Notes: generated by a model from the letters alone, not told the origin. A stretch of DNA of 64,000 nucleotides from Candidatus Woesearchaeota archaeon (GCA_018657385.1 JABHXF010000003.1:1-64000); one strand, 5' to 3'. Shown: positions 28,524 through 38,703, counted from the first letter of the stretch. Made by a program: numbers and translations.

Positions 28524-29422
28524 CCAGTTATTAGTCCTATCAAAGCTCCTATTGGATCATGAACACATCTCATTGCCATTGATGCCTGTAATATTATTTT
28601 TCCATTTGTTTTTTCAACAGAATTATTTAGTTCGTTTGTTATTTTTTTCTTAAGTTCAAGTACATCATTAATTATTTTAAAATCTTTTTTATAGTATGCA
28701 TCATAAAATTTATTGAACATCATAAATAGGTTGTCTAAAATATTGCTTGTATTCTTAGTGATTGTTTTTTCCTTTTCAAGAAAAACATAGATATATACTA
28801 ATTTTATTGAGAATAAATAAATATTAGAAAAGATAATTGAGTTATATTGTATTTCATTTGGATTTTTGGTTGTTTTTATTGTTGTTCTTATTGCATAATT
28901 TATTAATCTTCTAATATTCTTGTTCATTGATTTTATGTTATCTAAATTTCTAAACTTTTTTAACTTAATATCTTCTTGTATTGTTGTTTGAATGTCTTTA
29001 ATCAAAAAAAAGCATTTTCTTATTACAGTTTCAATTTTTTCTTCATCTTCTAGACTAAAGCTGCTGATTGTACAATAATTATTTCCAACATCTGTAACTT
29101 CATATCCAATTGTAAGGGCAGATAATGTTTTGTTTACTGTATCTAATGGTGGCTTAGTATTAAATATTATTTTTAGCTCATCAACCCCTTTTTTGTAAGA
29201 ATTAGTGATAATCCTGCTAATAAACTCTGATGAGTGTTCTTTTATTTCTATTTCTTGTTTAACATGCTTTTGCTTTGCTTCTGTATCTATAACTATCCTG
29301 TTGTTTTCTTCCTCTACATTAACTTCATCACCTCCCATTAAATGGTTCTTGTCTACCCATTTCTTTGGGAGGTATAAAGTGAGGCCCCCTCCGCCGCCTT
29401 GCTTGATTAGTTTACGTTTCAT
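28520..29422 (-). CDS. AbrB-PhoU-type regulator (paralogue 1)
   Basis: MKRKLIKQGGGGGLTLYLPKKWVDKNHLMGGDEVNVEEENNRIVI followed by PhoU-like helical region. Confidence 0.85.
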   Translation of the reverse strand: MKRKLIKQGGGGGLTLYLPKKWVDKNHLMGGDEVNVEEENNRIVIDTEAKQKHVKQEIEIKEHSSEFISRIITNSYKKGVDELKIIFNTKPPLDTVNKTLSALTIGYEVTDVGNNYCTISSFSLEDEEKIETVIRKCFFLIKDIQTTIQEDIKLKKFRNLDNIKSMNKNIRRLINYAIRTTIKTTKNPNEIQYNSIIFSNIYLFSIKLVYIYVFLEKEKTITKNTSNILDNLFMMFNKFYDAYYKKDFKIINDVLELKKKITNELNNSVEKTNGKIILQASMAMRCVHDPIGALIGLITG

Positions 29423-29479
29423 TATAATAAAGGTAAGTGTTCTTATTTAAATAACTTTCTATTTTTCATATCCTGGATA

Positions 29480-29519
29480 TGATTCATATCAAAAAGATAT
29501 TAATACTGCATATGAATCA
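29480..29519. promoter_or_regulatory. Candidate operator/promoter of divergent pair 1
   Basis: Perfect inverted repeat TGATTCATAT-20nt-ATATGAATCA; contains ATATCAAAAAGATATTAATA (29486-29505). Confidence 0.6.
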
Positions 29520-29626
29520 CTTAATAGTAACAATAAGGGTTTTGAGACAATAATGCCAAACAACGTACTTGAGAAACTTTGAGATTGTTTCTAGTGTTAT
29601 TTGGTTATTAGTGTGGGGAAATAATA

Positions 29627-30478
29627 ATGTCAGAAAATAGAATCAACCAAATCACAATTGATGAATTTGTAAAAAGAGTAAAGCCAGAAAATGGAATTAT
29701 ATTTGTTTTAGATCGTGATAAAGCAACACAATCTATTAGATATAGAAATCCTTCTGATGACTTTGATGAAGATGGTCAAAGGACAGGTTATAAAAATAAT
29801 GATTTTTCTAATTCTGCTTCACATTGGAACAGAACAGTTGAATTAGCAAGGTTTAATTTAGCAAGATTAGGTGTTCCTTCTATTACTGTTTCAGGCAATG
29901 ATCTAAGGGAAGCAGAAAATATAGAAGATATGCCTGAAAAACTTGTTGCACATTATGATGATGTAATTACTCGTTACAAAGAAATACTTCAAGGAGAGAG
30001 AGATGAATTACCAGTTTGTAAAGAAAGAGCAACCTACGAAGCTTTTGCAGAAGAAAGAGGTATTAATGTAAATATTGTTCGTGATCTAATTAAACATAAA
30101 CCAGAAAGTCAATTAGCTTTTGACTATGAAATGAGACAAAATGGAGTTCTTGTAACAGAGTATAGTATAAAGGAATTATCTGAAGAAACAATTCCTTCAG
30201 TAGAAGCACTTAAACAAAATGAGTTAGCTTGGTTACAACCTATTTTTGATGAAGGTAAAGCACTTTGGGTTCCTGATTGTTTATGTTGTTTAGGTGAAGA
30301 ACAAGTAACAACAATGGCTTCACTTTTTGAAGAACAAAAAGTTGGAATTCTTACTGGAGAAGATCATTGCGGGATAACTAATCCTCAAGGTCATGGTATC
30401 TATAATCATTTCTATGTCAATGATAGAAATTACATGCAACATTTCCAGTTTACAAAACCACAGATGGGGGAAAAATAA
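29627..30478 (+). CDS. Hypothetical protein (operon 1)
   Basis: 283-aa ORF, first gene after the divergent promoter. Confidence 0.75.
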   Translation: MSENRINQITIDEFVKRVKPENGIIFVLDRDKATQSIRYRNPSDDFDEDGQRTGYKNNDFSNSASHWNRTVELARFNLARLGVPSITVSGNDLREAENIEDMPEKLVAHYDDVITRYKEILQGERDELPVCKERATYEAFAEERGINVNIVRDLIKHKPESQLAFDYEMRQNGVLVTEYSIKELSEETIPSVEALKQNELAWLQPIFDEGKALWVPDCLCCLGEEQVTTMASLFEEQKVGILTGEDHCGITNPQGHGIYNHFYVNDRNYMQHFQFTKPQMGEK

Positions 30479-30480
30479 AA

Positions 30481-31850
30481 TGTCAATATTAACAAATCAA
30501 GAGCTTGAAACATTAATTGATGGATGGAGTGATTCTTTTGTAGCAGCAAAGCTTGGAGTGAAAACATTTGTGTATGATTCTGAGAGACGATCAAAGTATG
30601 CTATACTCTGTCTTGAAACACTGATGGCGGATAAGGAATTAGCAAAAGAGAAGATTGTATTTGAAACACCTAAATGGGAAGATAGTCCAGGTGTAAATAT
30701 TCTCACTGTTTTAAGCAGCATCAAGGAAGATCAACGTGAAAGTTATATTAATCAATATCTTGATTGGTGTGTTGCTCCTGAAAATAGAGATCTTTTTGAC
30801 CATGCATTAAAGATAGCAAGCAATTCTAAATTTAAAGATTACAATTTAATAGAAAGAATTAAACCACATGCTGTTAAATATTTAGAAGAAATAGTTGGAA
30901 AAATCAAAAATCCTGATTCAGTTGATTTATTTAACACTCAAAATATTTTAGATATAGCAAAAACATTTGGATTAGATACTTCAGAATTAGATCAGCTTTC
31001 TAAAGTTGTTAAGATATTTGATGAATATGGCAGAGTTGGTGATTATGATCCAGAAAATATTGATTCTGCCTTGGAAATTGCTCAGAACTTATGGACAAAT
31101 ACTAAAAATGCAGACAGATTATACGAATTATTTACTAATAAAGATTTCCAAGCAAAATACGCTAATAACGAGACAGCAAGAGAAATGGCTAAGGCAGTTA
31201 TTGCTGATAAGATTAAAGGATTTGGCCATCATAAACCACATATTGAAAAAGCAAAAGAATTAGCAAAAGCCTACAAACTAGGGGGAATGAAAAAGGAAGC
31301 AGGGGAAGCTATTGATCATTATTTAGTCAAAGGAGAGTTTGAATGTGTAGATAACATTTCTGAAGTGTTTGGTTACGAAATTACAGATGAAGGATTAGCT
31401 ACAGCTAGAGAAAAGATTATAGCAAATTATAGTGAAAAGATACAATATTTCAATTCAAGAAAAGAATTAGCTGAAAAACTTAAGGCTTTTGATCTATACA
31501 AAGAAAATGGCTTGGATATCAATAATGTCCCTGTTGTTATTTTACCTGAAGGATATAGGGGAAGATTTATGTTATTTGAATTTCAGGATCAATTGTTTTT
31601 TAGAGCTACAGATACAAAAGCACATGGAATAATTGAAAACAAATTTAGAGATGAGATTAGAATGTATGGTTTTAGGGGTCATACAAATAATAAGGGCGGT
31701 GGATCTGTGGGTTATACAGATGAAGGCGCAATAATTCTTAGTGATAAAAGTCGAGATTATGGTGAATGCGATAAAGATGCAGCAAAAAAATTGTTGGAAA
31801 AAGCATTTCCTAAAAAAGATGTATACACAAAAAGAGCAGAAGGATGGTGA
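30481..31850 (+). CDS. Hypothetical helical protein (operon 1)
   Basis: ATG 30481 (MSILTNQEL) after gggggaaaaataaa; ORF-track start 30393 overlaps the upstream gene. Confidence 0.75.
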
Positions 31851-31864
31851 TGGGGGAAAATAAA

Positions 31865-32836
31865 ATGTCAGAAGAAGAACAAAAAACACCAATAGTACAA
31901 CTTCCAGTATTGGAAGCAATGAAGAGAGTATTACCACAATATGATTTTGAAAAAAGATATGATGAAAATAATAAACAGCTAAGAACTATTCTAGAATCAC
32001 ACTTAGCTGAAAAGCCAGGACATTATGCTGTCAATCTTCAAGGATTTATGGATCCACCAGGTGGAATTATTATAAAAGTTGATGTTGATGAATATTTAAC
32101 ATTATTAAAACAGATGATTCAAGATGACACTGCAATTTTAGATCATGTAGATAAATTTCCAAATCAATATTTAATGGAAATTGAAAATTACTTAAAAGGT
32201 TGGGAAGTAATTGATAAAGAAGGTTCATTAGACCTTGAGAACAATCAAGATAACAGAATTTTCTTAATCAGACGTTTCTTTGGTCTTGGCCATAAGAATG
32301 CATATATTGCAGCTTCATTAGATACAGAAATTTTCTCACCAGAAGATTTTGAAGAAACTGGAAAGATTAGAGGCCCAGTAATTGATTGGATGAAAAATAC
32401 TTTACTTGAAGGATATAGAGCTCATAAATATATATTAAAATATAGCGTTGAAGATATTGAGAAAGGAGAAAGGTCATTAGCTGATTTTGCAGACGTCACT
32501 TCAATGGATGACTTAGCAACAAGTTTGCAATTGCCTTTGACACATGCTGAATCTGAACTATCTGCTTATTTTGCAGCAAGTAGTTTTACTTTTTGCAGTG
32601 CTGGTATAAGTCCAAACTCTTTGTCATTTCATTTTTCAACTTCTGGATATCCAAGTAATAGGATTGATAGGCATTTTCCAAGTGGAAACAAAGAAATGGA
32701 TATGAAACGATTCAATGAACTAGAAAGACTGATGAATACAATCAGAGCAAATCCAAATGTGGAATCTATGTTGTATCATCCTGGACCTTACGTGTTGATC
32801 AATCCAATGTATGAAAGAACACAAACAGTTAAATGA
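31865..32836 (+). CDS. Hypothetical protein (operon 1)
   Basis: ATG 31865 (MSEEEQKTP) after gggggaaaataaa. Confidence 0.75.
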   Translation: MSEEEQKTPIVQLPVLEAMKRVLPQYDFEKRYDENNKQLRTILESHLAEKPGHYAVNLQGFMDPPGGIIIKVDVDEYLTLLKQMIQDDTAILDHVDKFPNQYLMEIENYLKGWEVIDKEGSLDLENNQDNRIFLIRRFFGLGHKNAYIAASLDTEIFSPEDFEETGKIRGPVIDWMKNTLLEGYRAHKYILKYSVEDIEKGERSLADFADVTSMDDLATSLQLPLTHAESELSAYFAASSFTFCSAGISPNSLSFHFSTSGYPSNRIDRHFPSGNKEMDMKRFNELERLMNTIRANPNVESMLYHPGPYVLINPMYERTQTVK

Positions 32837-32847
32837 GGTAAAATAAA

Positions 32848-33600
32848 ATGCAACAATTAGAACAGAAACTTGAAATGCAGAACATTGGCTTAGCTTTGAT
32901 AGAAGAGTGTTGTAATACTGTTGACAGGTCTTTTTATATTGATGAAAAGGAGGTGGCTAATTTTGGTTTTGGATTTGTTGGTGGAGCCACTGCAGTAGTT
33001 TGTTTTGGAGTTGGATTAATCTGGGGAGCTAATTCTTCAATTGAAGTTTTAGAGGGAGTTATGGAACAACTAGTTCCTGCATATAATTCTTTTCTTGAAG
33101 CAACTCAGATTAATGGCAATCTTTTATTATATCTGTTAGCACAGCCAATAGCAATAATTGCACCATTTGCAGGTGCTACTGCAGTAACAGGAGTAACAGC
33201 AAGAAAAGCGTATGAAGAAGAATATGGTTTGCCGATGCAAAATAGAGATTTAGAGTTTGCAAAAGATTATGATAATATTGTTGATGCTATATTAGAACAT
33301 CAAGAAGAAGTTGGAGAAGAAAAAGGAGTTGCACATTCAGGATTAATTAGACATAGAGAATTAACAAGAGCACCTACATTTCAAGATTTACATTCACGTT
33401 ATCAAGCTGCAGTATTACTGGATTATCTTATTGCAACTAGTGATAATGATATTCTAGACTCAAATGTTTTTTCTGTAGTTGATGAAACTATCGACAAGAA
33501 ATACAGACCAGCTTTAGATAAAATAGTTGGTTTAGCAGTTAACAAAACAATGTTAACTGAAATACAACCAGCACAAGAATTAATTTATGGGGGAAAATAA
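32848..33600 (+). CDS. Hypothetical membrane protein (operon 1)
   Basis: Two hydrophobic segments (FVGGATAVVCFGVGLIW; LLLYLLAQPIAIIAPFAGATAV). Confidence 0.7.
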   Translation: MQQLEQKLEMQNIGLALIEECCNTVDRSFYIDEKEVANFGFGFVGGATAVVCFGVGLIWGANSSIEVLEGVMEQLVPAYNSFLEATQINGNLLLYLLAQPIAIIAPFAGATAVTGVTARKAYEEEYGLPMQNRDLEFAKDYDNIVDAILEHQEEVGEEKGVAHSGLIRHRELTRAPTFQDLHSRYQAAVLLDYLIATSDNDILDSNVFSVVDETIDKKYRPALDKIVGLAVNKTMLTEIQPAQELIYGGK

Positions 33601-33602
33601 AA

Positions 33603-34697
33603 ATGGTAGGAATATTATATACAGCAGCAGTTGTTGCAAGTGCAGTTAATGCACAGCCAGCTGAGTTAAAAGAAAGTTACATAAAAGAAGATTCGCAATT
33701 ATGTTTTCAGGTTGATTCTTGTTTTTATAGAAGTTTTGGTCAAGAAGTAAGTGACAACATAAGAGCACAAGGTAGTGAAATATTTTTACATTATATTAAA
33801 GGATTAGTTAACAAGGATTTGTTAGACAAACAAACAGCAAGTGAAACAACAGATCGTGGTTTATTAGTTACAAAATGTAATAATCTAAGAAGTTCTGGAG
33901 TAAAAGAAGAAGTATATCAAAGTATTTGTGATGTTTGCATGGTCTTAGACATGCAGAGTCCTGATGTACAAGATGCAATCTTTACTGATTTTGGTGTTGA
34001 AGAAAAAACAGATCATACAATTGTTTATGGTGCAAGTGTTAGTAGTTCAGCAACTTCATACATAACTTCTGATAGTACTGGAAGAAAAACTGACAGAACA
34101 ATATCAAAAAGAAATGTGGAAACTTATGTTGCAACTAATAGATCAAAACCGTATGTTAGTGCATTAAGTGATATTATGGATGTTGTTGGTTATGATAATA
34201 CCAGAAGAAATGAAATCTTGAAAAATATTGCTGATGAAAACGGAGTGATGAGTAGAGATGCAGCAAAAGGTTTGTATCACAAATGGATGGATGTTATTGA
34301 ATCTTACAAAGATCCAAAACAAAACAAAAAAACAAAAACAAGAATGAAGAAAATCAAGGTAAATGAATCACCTATTAAGAAATCAGAGAGAGATTTAAAA
34401 AATAGGTTCAGAAATGACCAAGATGCTGCAAAAAGATTATATAATAAACATGAAAAAGATGCAGAAGAATTGTTCAATAGAAAACAAAAAGAACTAGAAC
34501 AAGAATTCAATGATGCGCAAAAACAAGGCGAAGAATGGTTTGATGAACAACAAAAACAAGGTGAAGACTGGTTCAATGAACAACAAAAACAAGGTGAAGA
34601 CTGGTTCAATAAACAACAAAGACAAGGCGAAGAATGGTTTAATCAACAACATGGACCAAATAAGATGCCTGGTAGTCTTGGAAAAAGACACAGGTAA
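33603..34697 (+). CDS. Secreted hypothetical protein with hendecad repeats and MPGSLGKRHR tail (operon 1)
   Basis: N-terminal signal-like MVGILYTAAVVASAVNAQP; QGEEWFDEQQK repeats; C-terminus KMPGSLGKRHR. Confidence 0.75.
   Translation: MVGILYTAAVVASAVNAQPAELKESYIKEDSQLCFQVDSCFYRSFGQEVSDNIRAQGSEIFLHYIKGLVNKDLLDKQTASETTDRGLLVTKCNNLRSSGVKEEVYQSICDVCMVLDMQSPDVQDAIFTDFGVEEKTDHTIVYGASVSSSATSYITSDSTGRKTDRTISKRNVETYVATNRSKPYVSALSDIMDVVGYDNTRRNEILKNIADENGVMSRDAAKGLYHKWMDVIESYKDPKQNKKTKTRMKKIKVNESPIKKSERDLKNRFRNDQDAAKRLYNKHEKDAEELFNRKQKELEQEFNDAQKQGEEWFDEQQKQGEDWFNEQQKQGEDWFNKQQRQGEEWFNQQHGPNKMPGSLGKRHR
34524..34655 (+). repeat. 4 x 33-bp coding tandem repeat (11-aa QGExWFxxQQK)
   Basis: QGEEWFDEQQK QGEDWFNEQQK QGEDWFNKQQR QGEEWFNQQHG. 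Confidence 0.9.
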
Positions 34698-34727
34698 TTT
34701 TTATTTTTTTATTTTTCGAGGTAAAAA

Positions 34728-35237
34728 ATGACAAACAATAACGATCAAAGTGAAATACAACAATCTAATAGTATTTGTGGTGTGTTGGGAAAATTAAAAG
34801 ATGGCTATAAAGGGTTAGACATAAAGGAAAAGTTAGCTCTGTACATAGTAGCTGGATGTTTTGTGTCAACTGCTTCAGTAATTACTATTGCTTGTTTATC
34901 TGAATCACCTAAAATACCTTATGTTGAATCTTTTTTTGGTTACAAAGTAGATAAAAGGGCAATAGATATGCTAAATATTATTGCTGATTTTTATGATGGG
35001 GTTCCTATTAAAGCTGATATGAAACCAGATGGTGGTATTGATCTTAGTGCAGAATCAAATTTAGACCAAAGAACAGGGGGGTGCCTCCTTACTACTTATA
35101 GAAATGCTGACACAGGTGAGAATTATTATATCACAATGGATGAAGCTAAGGCATTATTTGAAAGAACTTTTAGGCTTAATGTTGTTGGAAATAATAATCA
35201 GAAAATGCCTGGAAGCTATTGTAAAAGAAATAGGTGA
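34728..35237 (+). CDS. Hypothetical membrane-anchored protein with MPGSYCKRNR tail (operon 1)
   Basis: TM LALYIVAGCFVSTASVITIACL; C-terminus KMPGSYCKRNR. Confidence 0.7.
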   Translation: MTNNNDQSEIQQSNSICGVLGKLKDGYKGLDIKEKLALYIVAGCFVSTASVITIACLSESPKIPYVESFFGYKVDKRAIDMLNIIADFYDGVPIKADMKPDGGIDLSAESNLDQRTGGCLLTTYRNADTGENYYITMDEAKALFERTFRLNVVGNNNQKMPGSYCKRNR

Positions 35238-35265
35238 TTAACTAATTTTTTTCGGGGAAACTAAA

Positions 35266-36471
35266 ATGGTAGAATGCAAAATATTTAATAATCCAACACA
35301 TAATTTATCAATGGAACAGTTAGATGAATTAATTTCAGCAACAACTTTAAATCAAAACTTAAATGATTGGATTATTGAAGGGATAAGGCAGCAGGCTGAT
35401 ATAGTTTCTACACCTCATAATCCTGGTCGTGTTTCAAATATTATACCTGATGATGATCTTGAAAAAATTACTAGTGGTTTGCTTGATTCTTATCATAACC
35501 CTGATTTTATCTTTAAGGTTAGGGGAGATAATATTGAATTAGTAAGAAATTTTGATTTTCATCCTATAAAAGGGATTGAAGGATATAAAAAAAATCATAA
35601 TAATCCTATTTTAAAAGCAGTATTAGATGTTTTATTTAAGTATAGGGAAAGAAATATATCTTTTTTGGAAGACGCCTATAGAAAAATTGCAGCTTATCAG
35701 ACGCCTTTTTTGTCGTCATTAAAAACAAGTGATTTAAAACCACTTTCAATATCCAAAATAGCTAAAATATTGGACCTACCAGAACATAGCACAACTTATT
35801 TTAGAATGTTGAGTAACAGGTTTATAGGAATTGATTCAGATGCTGGCAAAGTTCCTTTTTTCCCTGCAATGTTTATGGCACCTAAAGATCATTTAGTGAG
35901 TCTTTATACTGTAGCAGATGAAGTTAATAAATATTTGAGAACAGAATTTGAAAAAAATATTGAATGCTTTAATCTTGGTTTTAACAGAGGTATTGCTTAT
36001 AGTGATCAAGAAATATCTTCGTTATCTGGCAAATTAGCAAGAAGAACTATTGCAAAATATAGGCTTTTGGCAAATATTCCTGATAATTTTGAAAGAGTTA
36101 GCTCTTACAAAAAAAGAGATAGGACTAGTCCTTATATGATTCGTACTCTTACTGATATTTATATCCATTTAGGTAAGCATATGGGGATGGAATATGAAGA
36201 AAATAAAAATGGTTTAGTTTCTGTAGATGAGATTCCAATACCTGTTGATACAAATAAGATTGATCATAGGGTTTATCTTTCTCGTAAAGAATTTAATAGG
36301 AACAGAAATGAAGTTCTTATGGATGTATACAAATCTATGCAAGGATCTGATTCTATTTATCCTCAAATTGCTGAGACTGGATTATTTACAAAATATAATG
36401 GGGCACCATTAACTAAATTAGGGGTTATGAATTTAGTTGGAAGTATTAAAAGAAATAGTGGAGGAAACTAA
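35266..36471 (+). CDS. Hypothetical protein (operon 1)
   Basis: 401-aa ORF after ttcggggaaactaaaATG. Confidence 0.7.
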   Translation: MVECKIFNNPTHNLSMEQLDELISATTLNQNLNDWIIEGIRQQADIVSTPHNPGRVSNIIPDDDLEKITSGLLDSYHNPDFIFKVRGDNIELVRNFDFHPIKGIEGYKKNHNNPILKAVLDVLFKYRERNISFLEDAYRKIAAYQTPFLSSLKTSDLKPLSISKIAKILDLPEHSTTYFRMLSNRFIGIDSDAGKVPFFPAMFMAPKDHLVSLYTVADEVNKYLRTEFEKNIECFNLGFNRGIAYSDQEISSLSGKLARRTIAKYRLLANIPDNFERVSSYKKRDRTSPYMIRTLTDIYIHLGKHMGMEYEENKNGLVSVDEIPIPVDTNKIDHRVYLSRKEFNRNRNEVLMDVYKSMQGSDSIYPQIAETGLFTKYNGAPLTKLGVMNLVGSIKRNSGGN

Positions 36472-36472
36472 A

Positions 36473-37342
36473 ATGACAAGAAAAGAAATGACATTAGGTA
36501 GTCAAATATTTATGACTGGAAAAGATCAAAAAGTGCATTCATTAAATTTAGAACCAGATCAAACAAAAATTATTGTTGATGGTGATCAAAGAATAGTTGA
36601 ACTTCCTGGAAGATTAAGGGATGCACTTAAAGCTCCAGAACATGTAATGGTTTTATTAAAAGCTATTAATGCAGACCCTGGAAGTTGGGGAGCAAGAAAT
36701 ATCAAGAAAGTTTATGATGGATTAAAGTCATTTGTACATTATGATGGTCCAGGTGGTGGAATTGATCATGTTGTTGACTACATGGAAACAGGAAGTGGTT
36801 TTGATTCAATGTTTAGATTGGGATATAATATGAGTACAAGTGCTGATGGGATTATTAATGTACTTGGTATTAATCTTGTTGGTATTGAACCAAGAGATGG
36901 TTATAATCTAACAAAAAATGAACTTGAAAGATTTGTTGGAGAAAATAGAACTTTTCATGGCTTTTTTGAACAAGTAAATTATGAAAATGTTAATATGTCT
37001 GTTTCAAAAGATGTTAATTTAGTTATGCATTATGATGTTTTTAATGAAGGCTGGCATGTTTCATGGGAAACAAAGAATGATAATGGTAACTTTACTTATA
37101 AAATTTTTGAACAAGATAATAGACTACATTATGGTGTACATTCAGGATTTAGAAAAAATAATATCAAAGTTCTTGAATCAGAATATCAAATGTGGAGATC
37201 TGTTGATGGTCATCTTAGTATAATTTCATATGTTAATGATGGTAATAAAATCTATTTAAAAAACATAGGTCCAGAACAAGTTGACATGAAGTTACGTAAG
37301 GCAGATGATTCAGTCTTAAGACAAATGAAAAACTTAGATTAA
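36473..37342 (+). CDS. Hypothetical protein (operon 1)
   Basis: ATG 36473 (MTRKEMTLG) after ggaggaaactaaa. Confidence 0.7.
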   Translation: MTRKEMTLGSQIFMTGKDQKVHSLNLEPDQTKIIVDGDQRIVELPGRLRDALKAPEHVMVLLKAINADPGSWGARNIKKVYDGLKSFVHYDGPGGGIDHVVDYMETGSGFDSMFRLGYNMSTSADGIINVLGINLVGIEPRDGYNLTKNELERFVGENRTFHGFFEQVNYENVNMSVSKDVNLVMHYDVFNEGWHVSWETKNDNGNFTYKIFEQDNRLHYGVHSGFRKNNIKVLESEYQMWRSVDGHLSIISYVNDGNKIYLKNIGPEQVDMKLRKADDSVLRQMKNLD

Positions 37343-37393
37343 CACTCAAACGTGTTTGGCAGAGTGGGGGCTGGGAGAGATCCTGGCTTTCTC

Positions 37394-38275
37394 TTATTTT
37401 ATCAATACACTTACTATTCTAGAGCTTAGACTAAACATAAATTCCATAACAACAGATAATGCAGGAGGATATTCTCTGCTAATGTAAAGTTTGTCTCTTT
37501 CTGCTGCCATTAAATCATGCATTTTTAATGCACTTGTAATATCAGATTTAAGGTAAGATTTTTGTAATTGTGAAAACCATTTTTCTATTTTAATTAAGTA
37601 ATTTTTTGTTTCTTTTTTGAATTTAGGGCTTAATTTATTATAGGAAGAACAAAACCTACTTAAAATACTTGTAATCTTTTTATGCAATAATATTATTATG
37701 TTGTATTCATATGATTTACTTTTTCCAAAATTTGTTGAGAAAATTATTCTTCTGCAATAATTACCTTGTTTTGTAACTGCTTTTTTTAATTCCTTTATTT
37801 CTTCAATATGTGAAACATCGCCTTCAAATAATTCTATTGCTTTAGTTATTTGATAATGGGTTGTGATGAATATTTTGTTGATTATTTTTTCAACATCTTC
37901 AATATTTTCAGAAGCTACATTTTTTATCTCTATTTTATTATCAGATTGGTCTGTAACAACTAAACCAACTAAACTTCCAACTAATTTATTTACTTTAACT
38001 ATTTTAAAAGGCTTTTTTGATATTAGTATTATTGTTTCAAAACCTTGCCAATATGCTGAAACAAGAGCAATTTTTAGTGAGTTATCATTCATTTCTGTTG
38101 TATTAATTGTTATTTTTTCATTTTTTATAATTTTTTCAGGAGTGATCATCAAAGTATTTCCATCTTCTTCTACATCAATCTCATCTCCTGGCTTTAGATT
38201 AAGTCTCTCACTCCATTTTTTAGGAACATAAAATGTTAGCCCACCTAATCCTTGTTTTATTAGCTTTCTTCTCAT
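37394..38275 (-). CDS. AbrB-PhoU-type regulator (paralogue 2)
   Basis: MRRKLIKQGLGGLTFYVPKKWSERLNLKPGDEIDVEEDGNTLMI. Confidence 0.85.
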   Translation of the reverse strand: MRRKLIKQGLGGLTFYVPKKWSERLNLKPGDEIDVEEDGNTLMITPEKIIKNEKITINTTEMNDNSLKIALVSAYWQGFETIILISKKPFKIVKVNKLVGSLVGLVVTDQSDNKIEIKNVASENIEDVEKIINKIFITTHYQITKAIELFEGDVSHIEEIKELKKAVTKQGNYCRRIIFSTNFGKSKSYEYNIIILLHKKITSILSRFCSSYNKLSPKFKKETKNYLIKIEKWFSQLQKSYLKSDITSALKMHDLMAAERDKLYISREYPPALSVVMEFMFSLSSRIVSVLIK

Positions 38276-38318
38276 ATTTTATGGTATTATTCTTGTATAT
38301 TTAAATCTTTCGTTTTTA

Positions 38319-38356
38319 ATATTATTAATATTAATAATATCAAAAACATATTAATA
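38319..38356. promoter_or_regulatory. Candidate operator/promoter of divergent pair 2
   Basis: Perfect 22-bp palindrome atattattaatattaataatat (38319-38340) overlapping ATATCAAAAACATATTAATA (38337-38356). Confidence 0.6.
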
Positions 38357-38398
38357 ATCTCCTTTGTTGTAACTTGTTAGTGAGTGTGGGGTGGAATA

Positions 38399-38701
38399 AT
38401 GACTAAATCAAACAGAAAATTAGAAGCTTTGGTTGCAACTTTATTGATAGCTGGAACAGCAGCAATGCCTGGTTGTTTACCAAAAAGAGTTAGTATTGGT
38501 GTTCCTGTTTCATACTATTGGAGTTGTCATAGGCATGGATATAACGAACATTGTCATTTAACCAATGGTAAACATAAACATAAAGTAGATAATCAGAATC
38601 ATAAAAAAAAGCAAGGTTGTCATGTATATTATAATCAACTTGGGTACATAAAAAAATGTCATTTTCGTAAAGGCAAACATAAACATTATCGAGGTAAATA
38701 A
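38399..38701 (+). CDS. His/Cys-rich small lipoprotein (operon 2)
   Basis: MTKSNRKLEALVATLLIAGTAAMPGC lipobox-like; duplicated CHxx...CHxxxGKHKH units. Confidence 0.7.
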   Translation: MTKSNRKLEALVATLLIAGTAAMPGCLPKRVSIGVPVSYYWSCHRHGYNEHCHLTNGKHKHKVDNQNHKKKQGCHVYYNQLGYIKKCHFRKGKHKHYRGK

Positions 38702-38703
38702 AA

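Noticed and set aside
34304-34731. Overlapping ORFs (34304-34609 -, 34494-34691 -, 34510-34731 +)
   Set aside because: Alternative frames of the 33-bp tandem repeat, which stays open because of its repetitive composition.
37343-37393. tRNA-like sequence (gtgtttggcagagtgggggctgggagagatcc)
   Set aside because: No cloverleaf or TTCGA T-arm; more likely a terminator-type region between convergent genes.
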